From Granulibacter bethesdensis (lineage in GTDB: Bacteria > Pseudomonadota > Alphaproteobacteria > Acetobacterales > Acetobacteraceae), in contig NZ_CP018194.1 in the NCBI RefSeq assembly GCF_001889545.1, positions 1,648,501 to 1,712,500 on the forward strand: a stretch of DNA of 64,000 bases. The letters are read 5' to 3'. Below are positions 8,277-17,305 of the stretch, piece by piece (the first letter of the stretch is position 1; each line of letters opens with the position of its first letter). The notes beneath the pieces are model-generated. The model had not been told where the DNA came from and did not search any database. It saw nothing but the letters and a program-made list of their open reading frames with translations. Both the position numbers and the translations under genes were made by a program.

Positions 8277-9430
8277 CAGCGCGCACGCCAGATCAGGGTG
8301 GCAGAGACGGTATAATTCCACACCAGCCCGATCATGGCACCTGTCGCACCGGCAAAGCTCCAGGCACGATCCATTTCATAGATCATCTGGGCAATGCCGA
8401 TATTGGCGGCTGCCCCCAACCCGCACACCAGGAAAAACATAAAGCGGCCAGCCCACAGACGCCTGCCCCTCAAGCGTTGATCCGCATAGGTGATGCGATT
8501 ATTAAGCTCGAAATTCACTGCCATGGCGACAATCGTGGCCAGAAGCTGGGCCAGATGAAAATGCATGAGCGGCCTGACGGTCAGCAGTACCGCCAGATGC
8601 ACCACAAGCCCAATGGCTCCCACCCCCGCAAAGGAAAGAAAACGCAGCGGCACCACCCCGTGCAGGGCCTTGTCGACCAGCAAGGCCATGAACTGGATCA
8701 GAACCAGCGCATTCAGCTTGCTCTCTCCTGCTACACGATCCCGAAAACGGCATGGCACCTCCCTTACCCGCAGAGGTTGCGGCGAGGCCAGCAGCAGATC
8801 GAGCAAAATCTTGAAACCCTGCCCGGTCAGACGCGGGGCCAGAGCCTCAAACCGGTCTTGCCGCATCATAAAAAAACCGCTCATTGGATCAGAGAGCGGG
8901 ACCGGCAGCATCGCCTGCGCCAGCCTTGTTCCACCCTGTGACAGACGATGCCGCCATTCTCCCGCCAATCCGGATGCATCGCCCCCTTCAACATGGCGGC
9001 TACCGACCGCTATATCGCAGGCACCACTCCTCAGCAGGCCCAGCATCGGACGAAGGGCCGTTTCATCATGTTGCAGATCACCATCCATCACAGCCACAAA
9101 CGGGGAAGAGCACGCCAATACGCCCTCAATAACCGCTGAGGACAGCCCCCGGCGACCTACCCGTTTGATACAGCGCACACGCTGGTCATGCCTTGCCAGA
9201 TCACGGGCCGCATCTGCCGTGCCATCAGGGCTGTTATCATCGACGAACAAAACCTCCCACCGGCAATCCTTCAGGGCCTGATCCAGCTTTGCGACCATGG
9301 GTGCGACGTTTGCCAGCTCGTTATAGCAGGGAACGATGACTGTCAGTTCAACGCCATCTCGTCTGACTGGATCGGAACAGGAGTTTGAGAGTAAGGGAGC
9401 AGGTTCAACCATACCCAGGGCATACAGCAA
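8276..9430 (-). CDS. GT2 polyprenyl-phosphate sugar synthase fused to a GtrA-type flippase domain
   Basis: The 384-residue protein has an N-terminal GT-A glycosyltransferase domain (about residues 28-235), with 'LTVIVPCYNELANVAPMV', 'EVLFVDDNSPDGT' and 'PFVAVMDGDLQHDE' holding the DXD-like metal site as in dolichol-phosphate mannose synthase. A C-terminal four-helix GtrA domain (about 262-383) follows ('FLSFAGVGAIGLVVHLAVLL', 'NFELNNRITY'). The first domain loads a sugar on a polyprenyl phosphate at the cytoplasmic face; GtrA domains are thought to help its translocation. The next gene is an ArnT-like transferase translated in a TGATG overlap, giving a compact two-gene periplasmic glycosylation system. 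The start could be the ATG at 9412; neither candidate has a strong ribosome site. Confidence 0.9.
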   Translation of the reverse strand: MLYALGMVEPAPLLSNSCSDPVRRDGVELTVIVPCYNELANVAPMVAKLDQALKDCRWEVLFVDDNSPDGTADAARDLARHDQRVRCIKRVGRRGLSSAVIEGVLACSSPFVAVMDGDLQHDETALRPMLGLLRSGACDIAVGSRHVEGGDASGLAGEWRHRLSQGGTRLAQAMLPVPLSDPMSGFFMMRQDRFEALAPRLTGQGFKILLDLLLASPQPLRVREVPCRFRDRVAGESKLNALVLIQFMALLVDKALHGVVPLRFLSFAGVGAIGLVVHLAVLLTVRPLMHFHLAQLLATIVAMAVNFELNNRITYADQRLRGRRLWAGRFMFFLVCGLGAAANIGIAQMIYEMDRAWSFAGATGAMIGLVWNYTVSATLIWRAR

Positions 9431-9616
9431 GGCAAGGTCAGTCGGAAGAGAGGCAGGTTAAAAAGCGATCAGTTACATTAATAAAATTAATTATTAATGT
9501 AAATTAATAGTATTAATGAATAATTATATAATTAAAAATGATATAGTCAAATAATGCTAGATTTTTGATTTTTTTTTAGATAGTTATGTATTGATAGAGA
9601 GTCAGGAATTTTAAAA
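9431..9616. promoter_or_regulatory. AT-rich promoter region of the RTX-like repeat gene
   Basis: After about 30 bases of normal composition the DNA becomes almost wholly A/T (about 9470-9600), with TTAAT/ATTAA motifs. It separates the minus-strand glycosyltransferase from the plus-strand repeat gene. AGGA lies before the ATG at 9617. No confident -35/-10 pair can be chosen in such sequence. Confidence 0.4.
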
Positions 9617-10960
9617 ATGGCTTCAAATGTAACTGTTCCCGGGGGCAATACCCCTCTGTCGACAGTGAGCCTGGATTACAACCGCAATCTTGCGCCTGTT
9701 GCGACGCAATTGTTGAGTTCTATCTATGCAGCTGAGGCAAATAATACCCTTCAAGCAGTAGACAATCCGACTGCATCACCAACAGTCGAATCAAGCAACG
9801 CTATTGCTCTTATTACCTCGAGTATGTCGTCTGTGCCGACTGGATTTTCCAGTATGATTATTGGCGCAACTTCCCAGCCCGGCGTCACCAGTAATATTGT
9901 TGTTAATAATACTAATACAGTTTCCAATCAGGCCGTGATTTTCGGCACTGCGGGTGGCTATCTTGAGACGGGCACAGGTCAGGGAACTATTCTGGGTTCT
10001 CTCGGCGCCAATACCATTATGGGCACGGGTGGTAACTGGACTATTCAGACAGATGGCAGCACCCCATCCATCGGCGGAAGCTATATCAAAGGTCAGACAA
10101 GCAACGTCGTCCTGAATGCTCTTGGTGCTGATACCTATATTGGTGGCACGGGCAGTGCCACCTTGGCAGCATTTTCAGGCGGTTCACTTTTCTTTGGTGG
10201 TAAGGCAGGAACAAAAACCGTATTCTCTAACAACTCGCGTGCTGGCAGCGGCGATGCAACCTATGTTGGTGCAGCTGGCAACAGCACTGTTTATGCCAAT
10301 AACGTCAACGGCTCGTATATATTCCAATCTGGGTCAATGGCTTTTGTCAGCGGCTCGGGAAGCAATACAATGTTCGGCGGGTCTGGCACGGCAACGTTGT
10401 TTGCAGGGACCGGTAACAACACTTTTGTTCTCGGCAGTGGCCAGACACAGTTTATGGCAACCGGAGGAAATCAAGTTATTTTTGGTGGTGAAGCCCAAAA
10501 TGCATATTTCAGCAATAATGCATTCATTAACCTGATTGGTAACAATACAGGTGGCAACCAGTTGATCGCTCTTGGCGGCAACAATACGCTTTCAACCGCA
10601 TTCTCAAGCAGTAACAATATCCTGCAGGCCGGTAGCGGAAATGACCAGCTGTTCAGCGGTTCCGGCAACGACACCTTCATCTCGGGCGCTGGTGGTGCGT
10701 CCACCATGTTTGGCGGTGGCGGAAAGGACGTTTTCGTTCTCTCCAAGGGTATGCAGGGTGCCACGATCTGGGAATTCAATTCCTCTTCCTTGCTGTCATT
10801 GAATGGCTGGGGGGTTGATGCTGAAAACGCGGCTGTCACCAATCAGGCTTCAATAGATGTTGGTGGCCTTGCCAGCACCCGCCTTACACTGAATGACAAT
10901 ACAACTATCACATTGGTTGGTGTAAACCATTTGAATTCAGGTCAGGTTTTCAATTCCTGA
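9617..10960 (+). CDS. RTX-like beta-strand-repeat secreted protein
   Basis: This 447-residue protein is rich in Gly, Asn, Ser and Thr and is built of short repeats. From about residue 110 on come 'VIFGTAGGYLETGTG', 'GSGSNTMFGGSGTATLFAGT' and 'GSGNDQLFSGSGNDTFISGA', then 'MFGGGGKDVFVL'. These resemble the GGxGxD calcium-binding nonapeptides of RTX proteins, but many copies lack the aspartate. The last 60 residues ('LTLNDNTTITLVGVNHLNSG') look like the RTX C-terminal cap. There is no Sec signal, as in type I secreted proteins, and no secretion genes are in the window. A surface or extracellular role is likely; the exact function is unknown. It resembles the giant repeat protein at 20.8-34.5 kb in style but lacks its Hint domain. 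Confidence 0.75.
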   Translation: MASNVTVPGGNTPLSTVSLDYNRNLAPVATQLLSSIYAAEANNTLQAVDNPTASPTVESSNAIALITSSMSSVPTGFSSMIIGATSQPGVTSNIVVNNTNTVSNQAVIFGTAGGYLETGTGQGTILGSLGANTIMGTGGNWTIQTDGSTPSIGGSYIKGQTSNVVLNALGADTYIGGTGSATLAAFSGGSLFFGGKAGTKTVFSNNSRAGSGDATYVGAAGNSTVYANNVNGSYIFQSGSMAFVSGSGSNTMFGGSGTATLFAGTGNNTFVLGSGQTQFMATGGNQVIFGGEAQNAYFSNNAFINLIGNNTGGNQLIALGGNNTLSTAFSSSNNILQAGSGNDQLFSGSGNDTFISGAGGASTMFGGGGKDVFVLSKGMQGATIWEFNSSSLLSLNGWGVDAENAAVTNQASIDVGGLASTRLTLNDNTTITLVGVNHLNSGQVFNS

Positions 10961-10998
10961 ATTTAATTCTAATTCTGTTCTTTTCTACATTTTATAAT

Positions 10999-11031
10999 GG
11001 CACTGCCTATTAATTTGGGCAGTGCCTTTTT
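10999..11031 (+). terminator. Rho-independent terminator of the RTX-like gene
   Basis: GGCACTGCC pairs with GGCAGTGCC across a ten-base loop and is followed by five T on the plus strand, 38 bases after the stop of the RTX-like gene. It faces the convergent rodA gene, which ends at 11047. Confidence 0.85.
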
Positions 11032-11046
11032 CTTACTGTCATGCTG

Positions 11047-12216
11047 CTACATAAACCGTGGAGTAGGCAGAAATTCATCCCTGTTATCTTCAAACTCAAC
11101 ATCACGATGGACATGGACTGATATCAGCAGTCCGAACCCAAGCATCGCGCACAGCATCGCGGAACCGCCATGCGATACCAGTGGCAACGGCACCCCTCCG
11201 ACCGGGATCGCGCCCATGACCATTGCGACATTGACCACGATATACATGAAAAAATTGACCGATAATCCCAAAGCCAGCAACCGCCCGAACTGGTGACGGC
11301 AGCGGATAGCAGTTGCCATGCCACTCAACACGATCAGACACAGGAGACCAAGCAGAGCGGCACCACCCATAAAGCCGAACTGTTCCGAAAATACTGTAAA
11401 GATAAAGTCAGTCTGCTTTTCCGGCAGCAGAGCAAGATTGCCCCTGGTGCCATCCAGAATGCCTTGTCCCCACATACCACCTGAACCAAGACCGATTTTT
11501 GACTGGATAATGTTATAGCCAGCCCCCAACGGATCGCTTTCGGGGTTCAGGAAGGTGATGATGCGCTGGCGCTGATACTCATGCAGGTGATGATACGCAA
11601 AAGGTGCGATACCAGCCGCCGCCCCAAGAATCAGGGCAAATTTCCACAGCCTCACCCCTGCCGTCATAAAAACAGAGCCACCCACGATAGCCGTGATCAC
11701 AGCGGTCCCGAGATTCGGCTCCTTCAGGATGAGGGCTGCCGGAGCAAGCACCGCAAGGGTAGGGACGATCAGAAACATGGGCCGCCCCACCTGCTCCCAT
11801 GACGCCTTGCGGAACCAGGAAGCAAGGGCGAGGACCAGAAACAACTTCATCAGCTCACTGGGCTGAAGCTGCAATGGCCCCAACTCGATCCATCTTTGGG
11901 CACCTTTGCCGATATGCCCCATACGGGCCACCAGTACCAGCAATCCCAAAGCAAAAAAATAGGCAGGCCACGCGAAACGGCAGATAATACGGATATCCGT
12001 CATCGCAATGGCCAGCATCATCACCATACCTATTGCAAAACGGATCAAATGCTTGTCGGCATAAGGCCCAGCCCCGCCCCCCGCAGCATAAAGGGCGATA
12101 TATCCCGCCCCGGCCAACAGGCAGAGCAACAACACAAAAAACCAGTTGATCCGCCAGAGTTTATTGACGAACGCTGCTGAACGGTCATTCAGCAGGCGGC
12201 GCTCATAAACCCCCAT
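11047..12216 (-). CDS. rodA: Rod-shape-determining protein RodA (SEDS peptidoglycan glycosyltransferase)
   Basis: The 389-residue protein has about ten membrane helices and the SEDS signatures: 'GKGAQRWIELGPLQLQPSEL' in the first half, 'KEPNLGTAV' with the catalytic-loop aspartate position, and 'ESDPLGAGYNIIQSKIGLGS' followed by 'EKQTDFIFTVFSEQFGF'. RodA polymerises lipid II during side-wall growth and works with PBP2. It directly follows mrdA on the minus strand, stop and start sharing a base (TAATG). It closes the mreB-mreC-mreD-mrdA-rodA cluster. Length and motifs are normal for the family. Confidence 0.97.
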   Translation of the reverse strand: MGVYERRLLNDRSAAFVNKLWRINWFFVLLLCLLAGAGYIALYAAGGGAGPYADKHLIRFAIGMVMMLAIAMTDIRIICRFAWPAYFFALGLLVLVARMGHIGKGAQRWIELGPLQLQPSELMKLFLVLALASWFRKASWEQVGRPMFLIVPTLAVLAPAALILKEPNLGTAVITAIVGGSVFMTAGVRLWKFALILGAAAGIAPFAYHHLHEYQRQRIITFLNPESDPLGAGYNIIQSKIGLGSGGMWGQGILDGTRGNLALLPEKQTDFIFTVFSEQFGFMGGAALLGLLCLIVLSGMATAIRCRHQFGRLLALGLSVNFFMYIVVNVAMVMGAIPVGGVPLPLVSHGGSAMLCAMLGFGLLISVHVHRDVEFEDNRDEFLPTPRFM

Positions 12217-14069
12217 TATCCTTTCTCCGCGATTGTCTGGTCAGGTTTTTTATTGGCCGGATCGCGTGAAAGCACATCCATCATGATATCCCTCGCCACC
12301 GGAGCAGCAGCCTGGGCACCTGCATTGCCATGCTCCACCACGACCGCCAATGCATACTGAGGATCATCATAAGGCGCATATGCGACGAACAGCGCATGCG
12401 GCCTGAATTCCCATGGCAGATTCTCTGATTTAAAATTCCCGCGCTCACGCAATTCACGGGAAACGCGACGGACCTGCGTAGAGCCAGTTTTACCAGCCAT
12501 CTGCACCGGCAGAGGAAGGCGTGCCAGTGGCGCGGTACCATGCTGCTCATTCACGACCGCGAACATTCCCCCCCGCACCGCTTTCAGGGCAGCCTGAGAA
12601 ATATCGAGCGCCGGCCAATCCTCGGGTCTGGTGCCGCTTCCTATCGTACCACCGACACTTCTGGTCAGATGAGGCTGCACAGCCCGACCGGTGGCGAGAC
12701 GAGCCGTATAAGTCGCCAGTTGCAGAGGCGTTACCTGAATATAGCCCTGCCCGATCCCGGCCACGATGGTATCACCGACATTCCAGGGATGTCCTTTTCC
12801 TGCCCGCCATGCACGGGTGGGAATCAGTCCTCGCTTGGCATTTGGCAGCTCGATCCCCAGCTCAACTCCCAAACCCATCCGATTTGCCACATTGGCAATA
12901 CGGTCCATCCCGACCCGACGCGCGACCTCATAAAAATAGACATCACACGAAAACTTCAGTGCCTGATGCATATCGACCGAGCCATGGCCATATTTGGACC
13001 AGCAATGGAAGCGTGCCGTCCCGACATCAATATAGCCGGGGCAGAATACCCGGTCTCCAGCCCCGATAAGCTGGGACTCCATACCCGCCATCGCCACACA
13101 CATCTTGAAGGTCGATCCGGGCGAGTAGATCCCGGCCACCGCCTTGTTGATCAACGGCGCACGGCGGTTGCGGGTCCATTCCTTCCATTGGTCCTGAGAA
13201 ACGCCATGATCGAAGAGGGATGGATCAAAGGAAGGATTGGTGGCCATGGCCAGCACCTCCCCGTTTTTCGCATCCAGCACCACGGCACTGGCACTTTCAT
13301 CCCCCAGGCGCGCTATGACAGAGCGTTGTAATTCAGCGTCAATCGTAAGGCCGATCTCGCTGCCGGGCATGCCTTCCTGCCGGTCCAGTTCCCGGATCAC
13401 ACGTCCGACGGCACTGACTTCCAACTGCATCGCCCCGGCACGACCACGAAGCGACTGATCGTGAAATTTCTCTAGCCCGGCCCGGCCAATCCGCACCCCC
13501 GGCAAAGCGAGGATCGGATCATCACCCATATCGTGCTCGCTGGGTGGGGCAACATATCCGACGACATGCGCCAGCGTCTCACCGTAGGGGTAAACGCGGG
13601 TCGTGCCGACATCAATCGCAATCCCGGGCAGATCAGGCGCATTCACCTCAATCAGCGCCATTTCTTCCCAGCTGAGGTAGTCCTTGATAACAACAGGGAT
13701 AAAGCGGCGATGACGACGTATATCGCGGGCTATGCGGGCGCGGTCATGATCATCCAGTGGGATCAGCCGGTGGAAATTATCCAGTGTGGCATCCGGATCT
13801 TCGGTTTCCTCCGTCACCAGCGTCGCCAGCCAATGCAGCCTGTTGGTGGCAACCGGCCTGCCGAAACGATCCAGCATATGACCACGCGGAGGCGCGATCA
13901 GGCGCTCGCTGATGTGGTTGGTTTTGGCCAGCAGCGCATAGCGTTGCCCCTGTACGACCTGCACCTGATACAGCTTGGCCGCAAGCGTGCCGATCACACC
14001 GACCTGCAGCCCGGCCAGGGCCAAAGCCCGTCGCGTAAAGACGCCGCTGCGTTTGATTTCCCGCTTCAT
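12216..14069 (-). CDS. mrdA: Penicillin-binding protein 2 (elongasome transpeptidase)
   Basis: The 617-residue class B PBP has a short cytoplasmic tail, one N-terminal membrane helix (about residues 14-34), a dimerisation domain (about 55-225) and a transpeptidase domain (about 250-600). The active-site tetrad STFK holds the nucleophile Ser319, the second motif is SCD in 'KFSCDVYFYEV', and the third is KTG in 'AGKTGSTQ'. 'APPRGHMLDRFGRPVA' is the conserved class B PBP N-terminal motif. The enzyme cross-links side-wall peptidoglycan with RodA. It overlaps mreD (ATGA) upstream and rodA (TAATG) downstream. Beta-lactams such as mecillinam target this family. Confidence 0.97.
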   Translation of the reverse strand: MKREIKRSGVFTRRALALAGLQVGVIGTLAAKLYQVQVVQGQRYALLAKTNHISERLIAPPRGHMLDRFGRPVATNRLHWLATLVTEETEDPDATLDNFHRLIPLDDHDRARIARDIRRHRRFIPVVIKDYLSWEEMALIEVNAPDLPGIAIDVGTTRVYPYGETLAHVVGYVAPPSEHDMGDDPILALPGVRIGRAGLEKFHDQSLRGRAGAMQLEVSAVGRVIRELDRQEGMPGSEIGLTIDAELQRSVIARLGDESASAVVLDAKNGEVLAMATNPSFDPSLFDHGVSQDQWKEWTRNRRAPLINKAVAGIYSPGSTFKMCVAMAGMESQLIGAGDRVFCPGYIDVGTARFHCWSKYGHGSVDMHQALKFSCDVYFYEVARRVGMDRIANVANRMGLGVELGIELPNAKRGLIPTRAWRAGKGHPWNVGDTIVAGIGQGYIQVTPLQLATYTARLATGRAVQPHLTRSVGGTIGSGTRPEDWPALDISQAALKAVRGGMFAVVNEQHGTAPLARLPLPVQMAGKTGSTQVRRVSRELRERGNFKSENLPWEFRPHALFVAYAPYDDPQYALAVVVEHGNAGAQAAAPVARDIMMDVLSRDPANKKPDQTIAEKG

Positions 14070-14641
14070 ACCGGATCCGGGTCCGTGATACCGCGATGGG
14101 CGCGGGTAAAGAGAACCGCCAGAGCGGGATAAAACCCGATGCTAAGCGTTGCGAGCAACAGGGCGGGCCCGGGCGGCATCATGGTGAGGGTCAGAAGTGA
14201 CTGCATAAACCAGATTACCGCAGTGCAGAGGCTGGCGACCAGAGCATAAGCCAGCCAGACGATCATAAAGCCCTGCTGGCTCAGTCCCCGTCGCAGACGC
14301 AGGGCCATTGCCTGTGCCGCCAGCAGAGCGAGTTCAGAAACACCGATCGAAAACTGTCCCAGCAGATCGGCCAGAACCCCGATCAGAAACACGGCCAGAG
14401 GCGGCATAGCCCGGGGACGGAACAGGGACCAGAAAAATACACAGGCCAGCATCGTAGCAGGAGGCAGTTCCGCCTGCGCGGGAAGTCCGAGCGGCCCATT
14501 CAGCGTCACCAGCAGAAGGATCGTTGTAGCCACCGGCAGACTGCTTCGCGCCGCATGGTCAAGACGCCGGAACATGGTCTGCCTGGGCGTAATGGGATTG
14601 AGCCGCCGGGCCACACGATCCAGTGGCGTTTCTACGGGCAT
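14066..14641 (-). CDS. mreD: Rod-shape-determining protein MreD
   Basis: The 191-residue protein has about five hydrophobic segments from residue 30 onward, with 'FLIGVLADLLGQFSIGVSEL', the 'G-x-x-x-D' loop shared by MreD proteins, after the third. It sits between mreC and mrdA as in other proteobacteria and overlaps mrdA by four bases (ATGA). MreD is an inner-membrane elongasome part that links MreC to the RodA-PBP2 enzyme pair. Sequence similarity in this family is weak, so the name leans partly on position. Confidence 0.88.
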   Translation of the reverse strand: MPVETPLDRVARRLNPITPRQTMFRRLDHAARSSLPVATTILLLVTLNGPLGLPAQAELPPATMLACVFFWSLFRPRAMPPLAVFLIGVLADLLGQFSIGVSELALLAAQAMALRLRRGLSQQGFMIVWLAYALVASLCTAVIWFMQSLLTLTMMPPGPALLLATLSIGFYPALAVLFTRAHRGITDPDPV

Positions 14642-14657
14642 GATGGCCCCAAGCCGG

Positions 14658-15554
14658 TTAATGCACCCGGGCGGAGGATTTCTGGCGCGGCTCCACCCGC
14701 GTCACCTTCGCATCCGGTGGCAGGATACCATGCAGGCCGTAATCGAAAATACGCACCGCCTCCAGCCTCGACAGGTCGGCAAAGGGCTGTACTTCGGGCA
14801 CATGATTGGCATTGTAGTGAACGATCCCGACAGGCAGATTGGCCGGAAAAGCATTGGCTTCGGCGCTCGTCACCACCCGCTCCCCCTCCATCGGCTGTGC
14901 ATTGTCAGGATAATAGAGCAGACGTGGCCTTGTACCATTGGTGCCAACCAGAATAGCGCGGGCCTGACTTTTATCCAGAGAAACCGGTATCCGGCTGTTC
15001 ATATCGGTGATCAGCAGAATACGCGCACTTCTGTTACCAACCTCATTCACGCGTCCGACAAGACCGCGATCATCCAGAGCAATTTCACCTTTCCGTACGA
15101 ATCCTCCGCCACCAGACGCATGCGGTCCGGTTGATAGAAGCACGGAGCGTGCGTAAATACCGCCGGCATCAGCGACAACCCTTGCCGTCACATAGGGGGC
15201 GGGTGGATCCGGCAGCCAGTGAAGCTGTGCCTTGAGCATGGCGTTTTCGTCATCCAGCGCCAATGCTACCGCCTGCCACCGGCGCAAGCGCTGATTTTCC
15301 TCACGCAGCACGGCATTGTCCTGGGACAGGGTGGTCACATGCCGCACATTGTCAAAAACTGTACGGATAGCACTGATCGGCGCATCAAGCGCGGCATAGA
15401 TCGGAGCCAGAAGATCCGCCGCTGTCGTACGGGCCTGCTCTGCCAGCCTGACATCAACCTTGCCAAGCAGCATCAGGGCAAAAGCGGCAGCCATCAACAC
15501 CGGCAAAGTCAGCCGCGCCAGAGCCTGCCGGACGGGAACGGATAAACGGATCAA
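14658..15554 (-). CDS. mreC: Rod-shape-determining protein MreC
   Basis: The 298-residue protein has one N-terminal membrane helix (about residues 8-28), a periplasmic coiled coil (about 70-110, 'LSQDNAVLREENQRLRRWQA') and a double beta-barrel domain (about 125-275). That domain has 'GGGFVRKGEIALDDRGLVGR' and 'VNEVGNRSARILLITDMNSR', hallmarks of MreC. It bridges cytoplasmic MreB and periplasmic PBP2. Translation starts at TTG (15554), preceded by a GAGGAGCG-like site. It follows mreB after about 95 bases that include a weak hairpin and precedes mreD by 16. Confidence 0.95.
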   Translation of the reverse strand: MIRLSVPVRQALARLTLPVLMAAAFALMLLGKVDVRLAEQARTTAADLLAPIYAALDAPISAIRTVFDNVRHVTTLSQDNAVLREENQRLRRWQAVALALDDENAMLKAQLHWLPDPPAPYVTARVVADAGGIYARSVLLSTGPHASGGGGFVRKGEIALDDRGLVGRVNEVGNRSARILLITDMNSRIPVSLDKSQARAILVGTNGTRPRLLYYPDNAQPMEGERVVTSAEANAFPANLPVGIVHYNANHVPEVQPFADLSRLEAVRIFDYGLHGILPPDAKVTRVEPRQKSSARVH

Positions 15555-15613
15555 GCCTACGCTCGCTCCTCACAATCGCGCGGGTATAAGCCGTGCCTCG
15601 GCTGATACAGAAA

Positions 15614-15640
15614 GGGAGCCATCAGCATCATTCTGCTCCC
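15614..15640 (-). terminator. Weak hairpin between mreB and mreC
   Basis: GGGAGC and GCTCCC pair across a 15-base loop, followed on the minus strand by CCCTTTC-like sequence with only three T. It may attenuate read-through from mreB into mreC and let mreB be made in excess. The T tract is poor, so function is uncertain. Confidence 0.35.
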
Positions 15641-15649
15641 TCCTCAAAG

Positions 15650-17010
<1,361 letters not shown>

Positions 17011-17238
17011 ATGCGTATGATTGCAACCGTTGCCCTTCTCATGGCGCTGGCAAGCGGATTAGCCGCATGTGGCCGCGATATGGGGACCCGCGCATTGAGC
17101 GGCGGTGCCATTGGTGCTGGTGGGGGAGCCCTGATGGGTGCGGCCACTGGGGGCAATGCCGGTGTTGGTGCGCTGATCGGTGGGTTAGGCGGTGCTGCTG
17201 TCGGCGCGGCCACTACGCCGCAGGGCCGCCGCTACTGA
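17011..17238 (+). CDS. Small glycine-zipper lipoprotein
   Basis: This 75-residue protein has a lipoprotein signal ending in the lipobox LAAC at about residues 16-19. A glycine-zipper region follows, made of repeated GxxxG/AxxxG steps ('GGAIGAGGGALMGAATGGNA', 'GVGALIGGLGGAAVGAATTP'). This is the YMGG/glycine-zipper type seen in osmotically induced lipoproteins of the outer membrane. The ATG at 17011 follows a good ribosome site (GGAGAGGAA); an in-frame ATG at 16957 would bury the signal behind a charged leader. It is monocistronic, ending at a bidirectional hairpin. The precise role is unknown. Confidence 0.8.
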   Translation: MRMIATVALLMALASGLAACGRDMGTRALSGGAIGAGGGALMGAATGGNAGVGALIGGLGGAAVGAATTPQGRRY

Positions 17239-17270
17239 AACCAACCTCGGAGACCTACCTCTCAGATAGG

Positions 17271-17303
17271 AAAGGCGGCAGGCTCCAGAGCCTGCCGCCC
17301 TTT
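17271..17303. terminator. Bidirectional terminator between the lipoprotein gene and leuA
   Basis: GGCGGCAGGCT and AGCCTGCCGCC form an 11-bp stem with a four-base loop (CCAG). A short AAA/TTT flank is present on both sides. It lies between convergent genes ending at 17238 and 17306 and can serve both. Confidence 0.8.
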
Positions 17304-17305
17304 GG

